Shown piece by piece: positions 35,014-43,150 of a DNA stretch of 64,000 nt. The stretch comes from Streptomyces sp. CB00316 (GTDB taxonomy: Bacteria > Actinomycetota > Actinomycetes > Streptomycetales > Streptomycetaceae): assembly GCF_001905595.1 (NCBI RefSeq), contig NZ_LIXI01000014.1, positions 52,760 to 116,759 on the forward strand. Direction: 5' to 3'. The notes below the pieces were generated by a model. It made no database searches and had not been told where the DNA came from. It was given only the letters and a program-made list of their open reading frames with translations. The position numbers and the translations under genes were made by a program. The stretch's first letter is position 1; each line of letters starts with the position of its first letter.

Positions 35014-35137
35014 CGTTGGACACCTCGCACGGCGGAACGTCACGCACCGGTGTGCCCCGGACTGCGATGCCTGATCGGGGGTCGGCGGAGAGTTTCCGGG
35101 AACCCGCGTGACGAATCGGCGCACAGCGTGTCCAACG
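35014..35137. promoter_or_regulatory. Divergent promoter region with a shared GTGTCCAACG element
   Basis: GTGTCCAACG is found at 35128-35137 facing the Asp23 operon and, in the opposite orientation, at 35014-35023 facing the sigma factor gene. On the sigma side a second, weaker copy (GGTGCCCGACGG) follows 20 bases downstream. On the Asp23 side GCGATACG occurs twice between the element and the ribosome site. The symmetry suggests both units are read by the same sigma factor, probably the one encoded here. Confidence 0.5.
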
Positions 35138-35180
35138 AGATGTCAGGCGATACGAGCCGAGCGATACGCGAGGAGATTCC

Positions 35181-35705
35181 ATGACCACCACCCAGACAAC
35201 CGCAGCCGTTCCCGCCGCGGGCACGGGACCGGGCTCGGGCGGACCGAAGGAGAGCGGCGCGGCCGGCGGTACGACGACCGTGGGGCGCGGGGCCACCGGC
35301 GCGTCCGAGCCCGCGGCGACGCGGGGCCGTACCTCGATCGCCGACACCGTCGTCGTGAAGATCGCGGGGATGGCGGCCCGGGAGATCCCGGGGGTGTACG
35401 ACATGGGCGGCGGTCTCTCCCGCACGCTCGGCGCGGTACGTGACCGCGTGCCGGGCGGCCGGCCGAACGTCGGCCGGGGCGTCAAGGTCGAGGTGGGCGA
35501 GCGTCAGACGGCCATCGACCTGGACCTCGTCGTCGAGTACGGCGTCGCGATCGCCGATGTGGCGCGTGACGTGCGCGAGAACGTCATCGCGGCGGTTGAG
35601 CGGACGACGGGCCTGGAGGTCGTCGAGGTCAACGTGACCGTGAACGACGTGCACCTGCCCGAGGACGACGACGAGGCCGCCGTGGCCGAGACCCGCGTGG
35701 CGTGA
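35181..35705 (+). CDS. Asp23/Gls24 family envelope stress protein
   Basis: A 174-residue protein. The N-terminal 45 residues are disordered (Thr/Gly/Ala-rich). The Asp23 domain follows: RGRTSIADTVVVKIAGMAAREIPGVYDMG, then VKVEVGERQTAIDLDLVVEYGVAIADVARDVRENVIAAVERTTGLEVVEVNVTVNDVH. In Staphylococcus, Asp23 coats the membrane through the anchor AmaP and responds to envelope stress. It is the first gene of a four-gene operon divergent from the sigma factor, with GAGGAG 8 bases before ATG. Confidence 0.9.
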   Translation: MTTTQTTAAVPAAGTGPGSGGPKESGAAGGTTTVGRGATGASEPAATRGRTSIADTVVVKIAGMAAREIPGVYDMGGGLSRTLGAVRDRVPGGRPNVGRGVKVEVGERQTAIDLDLVVEYGVAIADVARDVRENVIAAVERTTGLEVVEVNVTVNDVHLPEDDDEAAVAETRVA

Positions 35706-35709
35706 CGGC

Positions 35710-35937
35710 GTGACACGGAGGGTCGACGGACCCGGCCCCGCGGAGGGTGTGCCGGGCCGGGACGTGATCGGGGCGGCCGCGGGCATGGCGCTGGGGTTCG
35801 CCGGCTGGTTCGGCGGGTTCGGGGCGTTCCTCGTGGTGGCCGCGCTCGGCGCGCTGGGATGGTTCGCCGGTCACCTCGTGGACCGGGGCACCGGTCTGCG
35901 GGAGTTCCTCGACTCGCTGGTGGGGAGGCGGCCATGA
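35710..35937 (+). CDS. Small membrane protein of the Asp23 locus
   Basis: A 75-residue protein with two hydrophobic segments (GAAAGMALGFAGWFGGFGAFLVVAALGALGWFAGHLV, about residues 20-56), similar to the small DUF2273-type membrane protein that accompanies Asp23 and AmaP in Gram-positive bacteria. GTG 35710 lies 4 bases after the Asp23 stop, and its stop is ATGA-coupled to the next gene. Confidence 0.75.
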   Translation: MTRRVDGPGPAEGVPGRDVIGAAAGMALGFAGWFGGFGAFLVVAALGALGWFAGHLVDRGTGLREFLDSLVGRRP

Positions 35938-36944
35938 CGGTCCCGGCCGGTGGGCGCGGTACGACGACGGTGGCGCCGCGGGCGGTCCGGCGGATCGCCG
36001 AGCGGGCCGCCGCCGAGGCGCTGCCCGACGGCGGGACGGTGCTGCGGGGTTCGGCCGGGGTGCGCGGGGCCTCCGCGCGGATCTCGGTCGGCGTGCGGCT
36101 GCCCTATCCGGTGCGGGCCGACGAGGCCGCGCGGCGGATCCGGGAGCGTGCGGAGGCACGGACGGCGACCCTGACGGGTCTGGCCGTGCCCCGCGCCGAG
36201 GTCCGCGTCGACGCGCTGTCGGTGAGCCCTGCGCCGGTGGTCCCGGAGGCTGTGGAGGTGGCCCCGGGCCCGGACGGTGGCCGTCCCGGCCCCCGGATCA
36301 GGGCGGAGCGGCGTGTTCCCGCGGCGGTCCTGGCGGCCGTGGGGGCCGTGGCGTGCGGGCTGCTGCTGGCCGATGTGGTCGCGGTCCGGTTCGGCGGCGC
36401 CCCCGCCGGCTGGCGTACGGCGGTGCTCGACTGGGCGACGACCCATGGGCCGACGGACTCCGCGGTACGGATCGGTGGGGTGGTCGCCGCGGTCGCGGGC
36501 GCCTGGCTGCTGGGGTGCGCGCTCCTGCCGGGGCTGCGGCGACGGCTGCGGATGGCGGCGCCCGGCCCGGGGGTACGGGCTGCGCTGGACCGTTCGGCGG
36601 CGGCCCGGATCCTGCGGGAGCGGGGTCTCGGCGTCCCCGGGGTCGTCCGGGCGCGGGTGACCGTGCGCCGGCGGCGGGCGGGGGTACGGACCGGTGTGGG
36701 GTACGGCGACCCGGCGGAGGTACGCGCCGAGGCGGTCCGGGTGTTGGGCGCGGCCCTGCTGGAGCTGGGCCTGGCCCGTCCGCCCGCGCTGCGGGTCCGG
36801 GTACGGCGCGAGGCGGGCCTGTCGCCGCCGGAACCGGAGGAGTCGATGGAGCCGACGGCGGTGGAGGGGCCGGAAGCCGTCGTGCGATCGGACGCGGCCG
36901 TGGAAGGCGTTTCGGGCCGTCCTCGGGACGGCGGAGAGGCATGA
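35934..36944 (+). CDS. Asp23-like protein with membrane and DUF6286-type domains
   Basis: A 336-residue protein. Residues 10-100 repeat the Asp23/Gls24 pattern (VAPRAVRRIAERAAAEALPDG, ARISVGVRLPYPVRADEAARRIRERAEART). Two membrane helices follow (AAVLAAVGAVACGLLLADVVAV and GGVVAAVAGAWLLGCALLPGL), then a second alpha/beta domain (LDRSAAARILRERGLGVPGVVRARVTVRRRRAGV). The C-terminal 40 residues are acidic and probably disordered. The fusion of an Asp23-like domain to membrane helices suggests a second way to tether Asp23 at the membrane. Confidence 0.75.
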   Translation: MTVPAGGRGTTTVAPRAVRRIAERAAAEALPDGGTVLRGSAGVRGASARISVGVRLPYPVRADEAARRIRERAEARTATLTGLAVPRAEVRVDALSVSPAPVVPEAVEVAPGPDGGRPGPRIRAERRVPAAVLAAVGAVACGLLLADVVAVRFGGAPAGWRTAVLDWATTHGPTDSAVRIGGVVAAVAGAWLLGCALLPGLRRRLRMAAPGPGVRAALDRSAAARILRERGLGVPGVVRARVTVRRRRAGVRTGVGYGDPAEVRAEAVRVLGAALLELGLARPPALRVRVRREAGLSPPEPEESMEPTAVEGPEAVVRSDAAVEGVSGRPRDGGEA

Positions 36945-36972
36945 GTGACGTGAGGGACGGCGGCGAGAGGAT

Positions 36973-37575
36973 GTGGCGGGCGTGTCGGTGATCGGGCGTG
37001 GCGCGGTGAACCGGGTGCTGCTCGGGACGGTCGGCCTCGCCCTGCTGGGCGGCGGGGCTCTGCTGGCCGTCGGGGATGGTTCGGGGCTGGGCCGGTTGGG
37101 GCGCGAGGTGCCGGGCTGGTGGTCCGGGCGCGCGGCCGACGGGGTGCTGCTGGACCGCGACGGACTGGCCCGGGTGCGGGAGACCGGCTGGTGGACCCCT
37201 GCCGTGATCGCGGGGCTCGTCCTCGTACTGGCGCTGCTCCTCCGCTGGTTCGCCGGGCAGGTGTCGGCGTCCCGGCCCCGGTGGGTGGGCCTGATGGGCG
37301 CCGGTCTGACGCTGCGGCGGCGGGCGTGGGAGCGGGCGATGACCGCGCAGGCGGCCACGGTCGGAGGTGTCGCGCACGCCCGGGTACGCCTGGCGGGCCG
37401 CCCGCTGCGGGCGGTGGTGACGCTGGTCGTCGAGCCGGAGGCCCGGCCCGCGGAGGTGGTGCGCCGGGTCACCACCGGGGTGGTGGCGGACGCGCGTCGC
37501 TGCGCGGGCGTACGCGGCCTGCCGACCGACGTACGGGTCAGGGTGGCGAACCGGCGGGAGCGGCGCACGCGCTGA
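36973..37575 (+). CDS. amaP: AmaP-like membrane anchor
   Basis: A 200-residue protein with two membrane helices (VNRVLLGTVGLALLGGGALLAV and VIAGLVLVLALLLRWFAG) separated by a loop, then a soluble domain (VGGVAHARVRLAGRPLRAVVTLVVEPEARP, VRRVTTGVVADARRCAGVRGLPTDVRV). This is the layout of AmaP, the anchor of Asp23. GTG 36973 is used; GTG 36982 and 36988 are possible and have comparable ribosome sites. Last gene of the Asp23 operon. Confidence 0.75.
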   Translation: MAGVSVIGRGAVNRVLLGTVGLALLGGGALLAVGDGSGLGRLGREVPGWWSGRAADGVLLDRDGLARVRETGWWTPAVIAGLVLVLALLLRWFAGQVSASRPRWVGLMGAGLTLRRRAWERAMTAQAATVGGVAHARVRLAGRPLRAVVTLVVEPEARPAEVVRRVTTGVVADARRCAGVRGLPTDVRVRVANRRERRTR

Positions 37576-37673
37576 ACCGTGGCGGGGCGGCCGCGGTTCC
37601 GGTGTGCAGGGGGGCGCAGGGGCGCGGGGCCGTCGTCCCGGTGTCGGACCGCTCCCGCACTCAACACGCTTGC

Positions 37674-37685
37674 TACTCGCGAGTA
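37674..37685. promoter_or_regulatory. Operator-like palindrome upstream of the SRPBCC gene
   Basis: TACTCGCGAGTA is a perfect 12-base palindrome 84 bases before the SRPBCC start, extended imperfectly on both sides (CTTGC..AAGGTG). It resembles TetR-type operators with a TACTCGCGAGTA core. No TetR gene is adjacent. Confidence 0.45.
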
Positions 37686-37768
37686 AGGTGTGAGCCCGGG
37701 ATGCGGCGCCACGGTCCGTCCGGTCCCGGGATCCGGCCCGACGACGACCGTGGACGAGGAGTTGCGTC

Positions 37769-38284
37769 ATGCCCCGCACCATGTCCGTGGCGGACAGCGT
37801 CGTCATCGACGCCCCGCCGGCTCACGTGTACGAACAGGTCAGCGACCCGACCGCGATGGGCCGTTGGAGCCCCGAGAACCGCGGGGCGACCGTAAGGGGA
37901 GAGCGGCGCGGCGCGTACGTCGGCATGGTCTTCGAGGGCCGCAACAAGCGCGGTGCCGTGAGCTGGACGACCCGGTGCACCGTGACGGCCGCCGATCCGG
38001 GCGAGCGCTTCGCCTTCCGGGTCCACGCCATCGGTGTCCGGCGGCCACGCCTTCCCGGACCCATCGCGACCTGGGAGTACCGCTTCGAAGCGGTGGACGG
38101 CGGCACCCGGGTGACCGAGACCTGGACCGACGACCGGCGCTCCTGGCCGGATTTCCTGGCCAACGGTTTCGATCGCGTCGCGACCCGGGGGAAGACCTTC
38201 GGGCAGTTCCAGCGCGGCAACATCCGGACCACCCTCGAGCGTCTCAAGGCCGCCGTGGAGGAGGACCTCCGAAAGGCCGCCTGA
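37769..38284 (+). CDS. SRPBCC (START-like) family protein
   Basis: A 171-residue protein of the polyketide cyclase/dehydrase superfamily. ADSVVIDAPPAHVYEQVSDPTAMGRWSPE is the typical first strand and helix; VFEGRNKRGAVSWTTRCTV, TWEYRFEAVDGGTRVTETW and the long C-terminal helix NIRTTLERLKAAVEEDL complete the fold. It binds hydrophobic ligands in related proteins; the ligand here is unknown. ATG has GAGGAG upstream. Confidence 0.85.
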   Translation: MPRTMSVADSVVIDAPPAHVYEQVSDPTAMGRWSPENRGATVRGERRGAYVGMVFEGRNKRGAVSWTTRCTVTAADPGERFAFRVHAIGVRRPRLPGPIATWEYRFEAVDGGTRVTETWTDDRRSWPDFLANGFDRVATRGKTFGQFQRGNIRTTLERLKAAVEEDLRKAA

Positions 38285-38402
38285 GCCGTACCGGTGGACA
38301 CCGTCCGGCCGGGGGGGCCAACGGGAAGTGTCAGTGCCCCGGTGCACACTGGGGCACGTACGCGTGGTCCGAGCGCGGGGGGACGTATGGGCAGGGGGAC
38401 TT

Positions 38403-38891
38403 ATGGGCAGCGAGGAGGGCGTCGGCTTCGAGCCCGCGACCGGGGACGGACCGCCGCCCACCGGGGCCGCCGAGGTGCGCGCCGCCTCGGTGCGGACCGC
38501 CTTCGAGGGGCTGCTGCAGATCCGCCGTCTGACTGGTGACGGACGGGCCGGTCCTCCGGAGGCCGCGCCGGCGCCGTGGGAGCTTCATCGGCCGGTACGG
38601 GCCGTCGCGTTGGCCCTGGAGAGTTCCGGAGCCACTCCGTCCGCCGTCGACGCGTCGGGGCACCGGGTGTCGGCCGGGTACCGGGTGCGTGCGGGCGAGC
38701 CGGCCGGGTCGGTGCGGGTCGACTGGGCAGGGCCGCCGGGCAGCGGCGCCGCCCACCACGAGGAGGAGGCCTTGGCCGAGTGCGCCGACGTGTTGCGGCG
38801 GCTCGGCTGGACCGTCCTGCTCTACCGGGGTCCTCGCAGGCGGCGGTATCTGGAGGTTGAGCCGCCGGCGGGAGTTGCCGGGGTGCGGTAG
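38403..38891 (+). CDS. Hypothetical protein
   Basis: A 162-residue protein from ATG 38403, with GCAGGGGG upstream. The N-terminal third is disordered (GFEPATGDGPPPTGAAE); later it has alternating strands and helices: LHRPVRAVALALESSGATPSAVDA, SGHRVSAGYRVRAGEPAGSVRVDWAGPPG, HHEEEALAECADVLRRLGWTVLLYRGPRRRRYLEVEPP. Family not recognised; a streptomycete conserved protein is likely. Confidence 0.65.
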   Translation: MGSEEGVGFEPATGDGPPPTGAAEVRAASVRTAFEGLLQIRRLTGDGRAGPPEAAPAPWELHRPVRAVALALESSGATPSAVDASGHRVSAGYRVRAGEPAGSVRVDWAGPPGSGAAHHEEEALAECADVLRRLGWTVLLYRGPRRRRYLEVEPPAGVAGVR

Positions 38892-38964
38892 CGGCACGGA
38901 GGGGCGTTGTCAGACCCGTGCGAGATGCTTGACGGTCCGACACCTCTGATCAGGAGACGCTGAG

Positions 38965-39192
38965 ATGGACAAAGACGAGCTTGCCGCGGCGCAGGCGTAC
39001 GTCCGCCTGCTGGAGGCCACCCGGGCCGCGCTCTCGGACCCGGAGGACGCGCCCCTGTACCTGCCGCTGCTCGCATCACCGATGCGGGAGGCCGACCGCG
39101 CCCTGCGCGGCGCGGGGTTGACGGGGAACGAGGACAGGCTGTTCGCTCTGGTGCGGGAGTTGCAGCCGAGCCTGTCCGGCGGCGACAGGTAG
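38965..39192 (+). CDS. Small hypothetical protein
   Basis: A 75-residue helical protein: MDKDELAAAQAYVRLLEATRAALSD, YLPLLASPMREADRALRGAG and NEDRLFALVRELQPSL. AGGAGA lies 8 bases before ATG 38965. Codon use is normal. No function assigned. Confidence 0.65.
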   Translation: MDKDELAAAQAYVRLLEATRAALSDPEDAPLYLPLLASPMREADRALRGAGLTGNEDRLFALVRELQPSLSGGDR

Positions 39193-39242
39193 GCAGGGAG
39201 GCAGGGAGGCCGGCAGGGGAACACCGGCCCGGGGGCCCGGTC

Positions 39243-40328
39243 TCAGATCGTACCGTCGGCGGTGACCCCGGGGGCGAGACCGAGTTCCTGCTCATCCGGT
39301 CCGAGGGGGGCGAAGAAGCGGGCGACCGTGCTGTCGTCCACCTCGGCGAGGGCGGCCGGTTTCCACTGCGGATTGCCGTCCTTGTCGATGAGCCGAGCGC
39401 GTACGCCCTCCACGAAGTCCGGTTCCTCACGGATCCGGCCGGAGACGCGGAACTCCTGGTCCAGGACGGCTTCCAGGCTGCCGAGCCGGGCGGCCCTCCG
39501 TACGGCGGCGAGCGTGACCTTGAGCGCCAGGGGCGACCTTCCCGCGAGTTCCGCCGCCACGTCGGCCGCCGCGGGTGCGGAGCACGCCCGGAGCCGTCGG
39601 ACGATCTCCTCGACGGTGTCCGCGGCGTAGCAGGCGTCGATCCAGTCGCGCTGCGCGGCGAGGTCACCGGCGGGCGGCTCCTCGGCGAACCCGTGCACCG
39701 TCCGCGCCACCTCGTCGGCGCTCGCCGCCCCGGCCAGGGCCTCGGTGAGCTCGGGCAGCCGCCGCGTGGGTACGTGGTGGTCGGCGAGGCCGCAGAGCAG
39801 GGCGTCGGCCGCCCCGACGGAACGGCCGGTGAGCGCCAGGTGGGTGCCCAGCTCGCCCGGAGCGGCGGCCAGCAGGTGGGTGCCGCCGACATCGGGCACG
39901 AATCCGATTCCGGTCTCTGGCATCGCCGAACGTGAGCGCTCCGTGACGATGCGGAGCGAGCCGTGGGCGGAGATTCCGATCCCCCCGCCCATCACGATGC
40001 CGTCCATCAGCGCGACGTACGGCTTGGGAAACCGGGCGATGCGGGCGTTCAGGCGGTACTCGTCGCGCCAGAAGTCCAGCGACGCACGGCCTCCCGCCCG
40101 GGTGTCGTCGTGGAGCGCCCGGATGTCACCGCCCGCGCACAGGCCGCGGTCGCCCGCTCCTGCCAGGACGACCGAGGTGACCGCCTCGTCCTGCTCGGCA
40201 CCGGCGAGCGCCTCGTCGAGAAGCCGCACCATGGTGTGGGTGAGGGCGTTGATGGCGCGGGGCCGGTTGAGGGTGATGTGCAGGGAGCGCCCTCGGGTCT
40301 CCAGCAGAACGGGCCGGTCATCGATCAT
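39243..40328 (-). CDS. Enoyl-CoA hydratase/3-hydroxyisobutyryl-CoA hydrolase family protein
   Basis: A 361-residue crotonase-superfamily enzyme. The length and C-terminal domain fit 3-hydroxyisobutyryl-CoA hydrolase (valine breakdown): ITLNRPRAINALTHTMV, the oxyanion-hole region GLCAGGDIRALHDD, VALMDGIVMGGGIGISAHGS, and MPETGIGFVPDVGGTHLLA with the catalytic Glu and Asp. A plain enoyl-CoA hydratase would be about 100 residues shorter. ATG 40328 has GCGGAG upstream. It is transcribed divergently from the multidomain SpoIIE phosphatase gene. Confidence 0.87.
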   Translation of the reverse strand: MIDDRPVLLETRGRSLHITLNRPRAINALTHTMVRLLDEALAGAEQDEAVTSVVLAGAGDRGLCAGGDIRALHDDTRAGGRASLDFWRDEYRLNARIARFPKPYVALMDGIVMGGGIGISAHGSLRIVTERSRSAMPETGIGFVPDVGGTHLLAAAPGELGTHLALTGRSVGAADALLCGLADHHVPTRRLPELTEALAGAASADEVARTVHGFAEEPPAGDLAAQRDWIDACYAADTVEEIVRRLRACSAPAAADVAAELAGRSPLALKVTLAAVRRAARLGSLEAVLDQEFRVSGRIREEPDFVEGVRARLIDKDGNPQWKPAALAEVDDSTVARFFAPLGPDEQELGLAPGVTADGTI

Positions 40329-40582
40329 GTGTGCACTCCGCTCACTGGGCACGGTGGAGACATGGCGGACCGTCCGTCGCCGCCGGACGGTCCGTTCCCG
40401 CCCATTCTGCGACCGCCGGGGCCGCCCTCCGGACAGGGGGTCGGATCGGGCCAGGGGTTCCGGCACGGGGTGCGGCAGACTTCGGTGGTGCTCCGCTGTG
40501 GCACTCCGGTGCGAGCGGCTCGACAATTGAGGCCTACGGGGCGCGTCGCCGCGCGCCCCGCCGGACGACCTCCGGAGCATGC

Positions 40583-42736
40583 ATGACCGACCACGAACGG
40601 CGGCAGGACGCCGAAGCCGCTCCGCTCCGCCGGATCGACCGGAGGACCAACGGTGAGATCGGGCCGACGGAACGCCTCGCCATGAACCGGACCGGCAGCT
40701 TCGACTGGGATCTCGATGCGCGGACCCTGGACATCGACGACGCGGGGCTCGCGGTCTTCGGTGTGGACCCGGCGACGTTCGACTCACGGCCCGGTGCGCT
40801 GGTGGAGCGGCTGGAGCCGGCGGAGCGGGCTCGGCTGGACGTCACGATCGACGAGGCCATCACGGGCGGCAGCAACTCCTACAGCGTCCACTTCCGGGTT
40901 CCGCTGGACGACGGGACGACCCAATGGACCCATGTCCAGGCCCGCATCCTGCGGTCGAAGGACGGGAAGGCCCACCGGATCGTGGGGGTCGTCCGCGACG
41001 CGACGGCGGAAGTCACCCATTCGGCCTTCGTCCTCGATCTGGAAAAGCGCAGGCAGCGTCAGACCAACATCGTCGAGCGCACGACCAGCGCGATGTCACG
41101 CGCGGTCACGGTGGACGATGTGACGGCCGCGCTCACGGGTCCGGGCGGGCTGGCGAGGCTGGGTGCGGACGGTCTGGCCCTGGGGCTGGTGGAGAACTCC
41201 TCGCTGAACATCGTGGCGCTGAGCGGTGAGTCGCTGGAGGCGCTCGACGGACTCGGCTCCGGGGACCTGGAGCGCAACCTTCCGCTGGCCGACGCGATCC
41301 GCAGCGGGCGTCCCCGGTTCATCACATCGCTGGCGGCGCTGGCCCGGCGCTATCCGGTGCTGGAGCCGCATCTGGGGAAGCTCCGGTTCCGGGCCGCCGC
41401 CTATCTGCCCCTGGTAGCCCAGGCCAGGTCGCTCGGCGGGCTCGCCCTGTTCTACCGGGAGCGCACCGTCTTCAACGCCGATGAGCGGATCCTGTGTCTG
41501 GGCCTCGCGGCCATCGTGGCGCAGTCGCTCCAGCGGGCGATGCTCTTCGACGAGGAGCGGGAGTTCGCCACCCAGCTCCAGTCCGCGATGCTTCCGCCCC
41601 GCATACAGGACATCGAGGGCGGCGAGATCGCGGTGCGCTACCACGCCGCGTGGAGCGGACGACAGGTCGGCGGCGACTGGTACGACGTGATCGCGCTGCC
41701 CAAGAACCGTTACGGGCTCGTCGTCGGGGACGTCCAGGGGCACGACACCCATGCCGCCGCGATCATGGGCCAGTTGCGCATCGCCCTGCGCGCTTACGCC
41801 GCCGAGGGGCATCCGCCGGCGACCGTGCTGGCCCGGGCCTCGCGCTTCCTCTCCGAACTGGAAACCGACCGCTTCGCGACCTGCACCTACGCCCAGGTCG
41901 ACCTGGCGACGGGGGCGGCACGGGTGGTGCGGGCCGGGCACCTCGGGCCGCTGATCCGGCACACGGACGGGCGGGTGGGCAGCCCGCAGGTGCGCGGTGG
42001 TCTGCCGCTGGGCATCTCCACGGAGTTCGAGGACGAGGAGTACCCGGAGACCCGGCTCGATCTGGTGCCCGGGGAGACGTTCGTGCTGTACACGGACGGC
42101 CTGGTGGAGGAGCCGGGCGCCGACCTGGACGCGGGGGTGGAAGCGCTGCGGAACGAGGTGAGCGCGGGGCCAGCCGGGGCCGAGGCGCTGGCCGACCACC
42201 TCTCGGACCGGCTCTGGGAACGATGGGGGTCGGGGGACGACGTGGCGCTCCTGGTCCTGCGGCGCAGCCCCGATGTGGGGTCCTCGCACGCGCCCCGGCT
42301 GCACCAGTACATCCATCAGGCGGACCCGGAGGGGCTGTCGGACGCCCGTGCGATCGTGCGCCAGGCGCTCGCCGACTGGGACATGGCCGAGTTCGCCGAC
42401 GACGCCGAACTGGTCACGGGTGAGCTGCTGGTGAACGTTCTGCTCCATACGGAGGGCGGGGCGGTCCTGACCCTGGAGGTGCTGCCCGAGCCGGTGCGGC
42501 GGATCCGGCTCTCGGTGCAGGACCGGTCCAGTGCCTGGCCCCGTCGGCGCACCCCGGGAGAGACCTCGACGTCGGGCCGGGGCCTGCTCCTGCTCGACGC
42601 GGTCGCCACCCGCTGGGGGATCGAACCCCGCGGCGAGGGCAAGGCCGTCTGGTGCGAGATCGGTCCCGCTCCTCCGCCGGCCACCGCCCCTCCCCCCGGC
42701 ACGGCGGAGCAGGTCCCGCCCGCCGAGCGGCGTTGA
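40583..42736 (+). CDS. PAS-GAF-SpoIIE phosphatase with anti-sigma-type kinase domain
   Basis: A 717-residue regulator. Residues 35-150 form a PAS domain (GSFDWDLDARTLDIDDAGLAVFG, QWTHVQARILRSKDGKAHRIVGVV); 165-325 a GAF domain; 335-565 a PP2C phosphatase (GGDWYDVIALP, VGDVQGHDTHAAAIMGQ, LYTDGLVEEPGA, GSGDDVALLVL); 585-695 a histidine-kinase-like ATPase of the RsbW type (AELVTGELLVNVLLHTEGG and TSGRGLLLLDAVATRWG). Such proteins both dephosphorylate antagonists and phosphorylate or bind partners in partner-switching control of sigma factors in Streptomyces. The C-terminal tail is Pro-rich. Confidence 0.9.
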   Translation: MTDHERRQDAEAAPLRRIDRRTNGEIGPTERLAMNRTGSFDWDLDARTLDIDDAGLAVFGVDPATFDSRPGALVERLEPAERARLDVTIDEAITGGSNSYSVHFRVPLDDGTTQWTHVQARILRSKDGKAHRIVGVVRDATAEVTHSAFVLDLEKRRQRQTNIVERTTSAMSRAVTVDDVTAALTGPGGLARLGADGLALGLVENSSLNIVALSGESLEALDGLGSGDLERNLPLADAIRSGRPRFITSLAALARRYPVLEPHLGKLRFRAAAYLPLVAQARSLGGLALFYRERTVFNADERILCLGLAAIVAQSLQRAMLFDEEREFATQLQSAMLPPRIQDIEGGEIAVRYHAAWSGRQVGGDWYDVIALPKNRYGLVVGDVQGHDTHAAAIMGQLRIALRAYAAEGHPPATVLARASRFLSELETDRFATCTYAQVDLATGAARVVRAGHLGPLIRHTDGRVGSPQVRGGLPLGISTEFEDEEYPETRLDLVPGETFVLYTDGLVEEPGADLDAGVEALRNEVSAGPAGAEALADHLSDRLWERWGSGDDVALLVLRRSPDVGSSHAPRLHQYIHQADPEGLSDARAIVRQALADWDMAEFADDAELVTGELLVNVLLHTEGGAVLTLEVLPEPVRRIRLSVQDRSSAWPRRRTPGETSTSGRGLLLLDAVATRWGIEPRGEGKAVWCEIGPAPPPATAPPPGTAEQVPPAERR

Positions 42737-42829
42737 CCGGGCAGCCATGCCGCATCACCTTCCGTGATGTGGCCCGCCCCTCGGCCGGCGGCTCCGGCGC
42801 CTCGCGCGACCCGCCGGCCGCTCACCGCC

Positions 42830-43109
42830 TCATGCGGGAGCGAGGCCGGGCACACGGGCGTCAGGCCTGGGTGGTACGCCGCTTGCGGCCGGTTCGGTGG
42901 GAGTCGGCTCGGTCGGCGGGGGCTCGGTCGGCGGCGGCGTGGGGGTCTCCCCCTCGCACACGTCGGCTGTCCTCTCGCCTTCGTACGAGTACTCGCCGCC
43001 CCTGCTGCCGTCCTTGACGACCAGTCGCACGGTCAGCTTCTCGGAGTGCTCGGGAAGTGTGAGCTTCTTGCTGAAACTCCTTGCCGAACGTCTCGGTGAG
43101 CAGGAGGTC
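42830..43109 (-). pseudogene. C-terminal remnant of a Pro/Thr-tailed protein
   Basis: One frame reads SFSKKLTLPEHSEKLTVRLV, VVKDGSRGGEYSYEGERTADVCEG and a proline/threonine-rich tail (PTPPPTEPPPTEPTPTEP). Just upstream, a second frame reads LTETFGKEFQQ, which would join the first after a one-base shift. No start or N-terminal domain is found before the GNAT gene. It looks like the 3' end of an exported or membrane protein, family not recognised. The rest of 42737-43150 shows nothing further. Confidence 0.4.
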
Positions 43110-43150
43110 CTAAAGGACCGGCAGGCGGCCGAAGCCGCGGCCCGGCAATC

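Noticed and set aside
36941..36991. A 16-codon frame between the DUF6286-type gene and amaP
   Set aside because: Too short, ending inside the next gene; more likely part of the leader of amaP.
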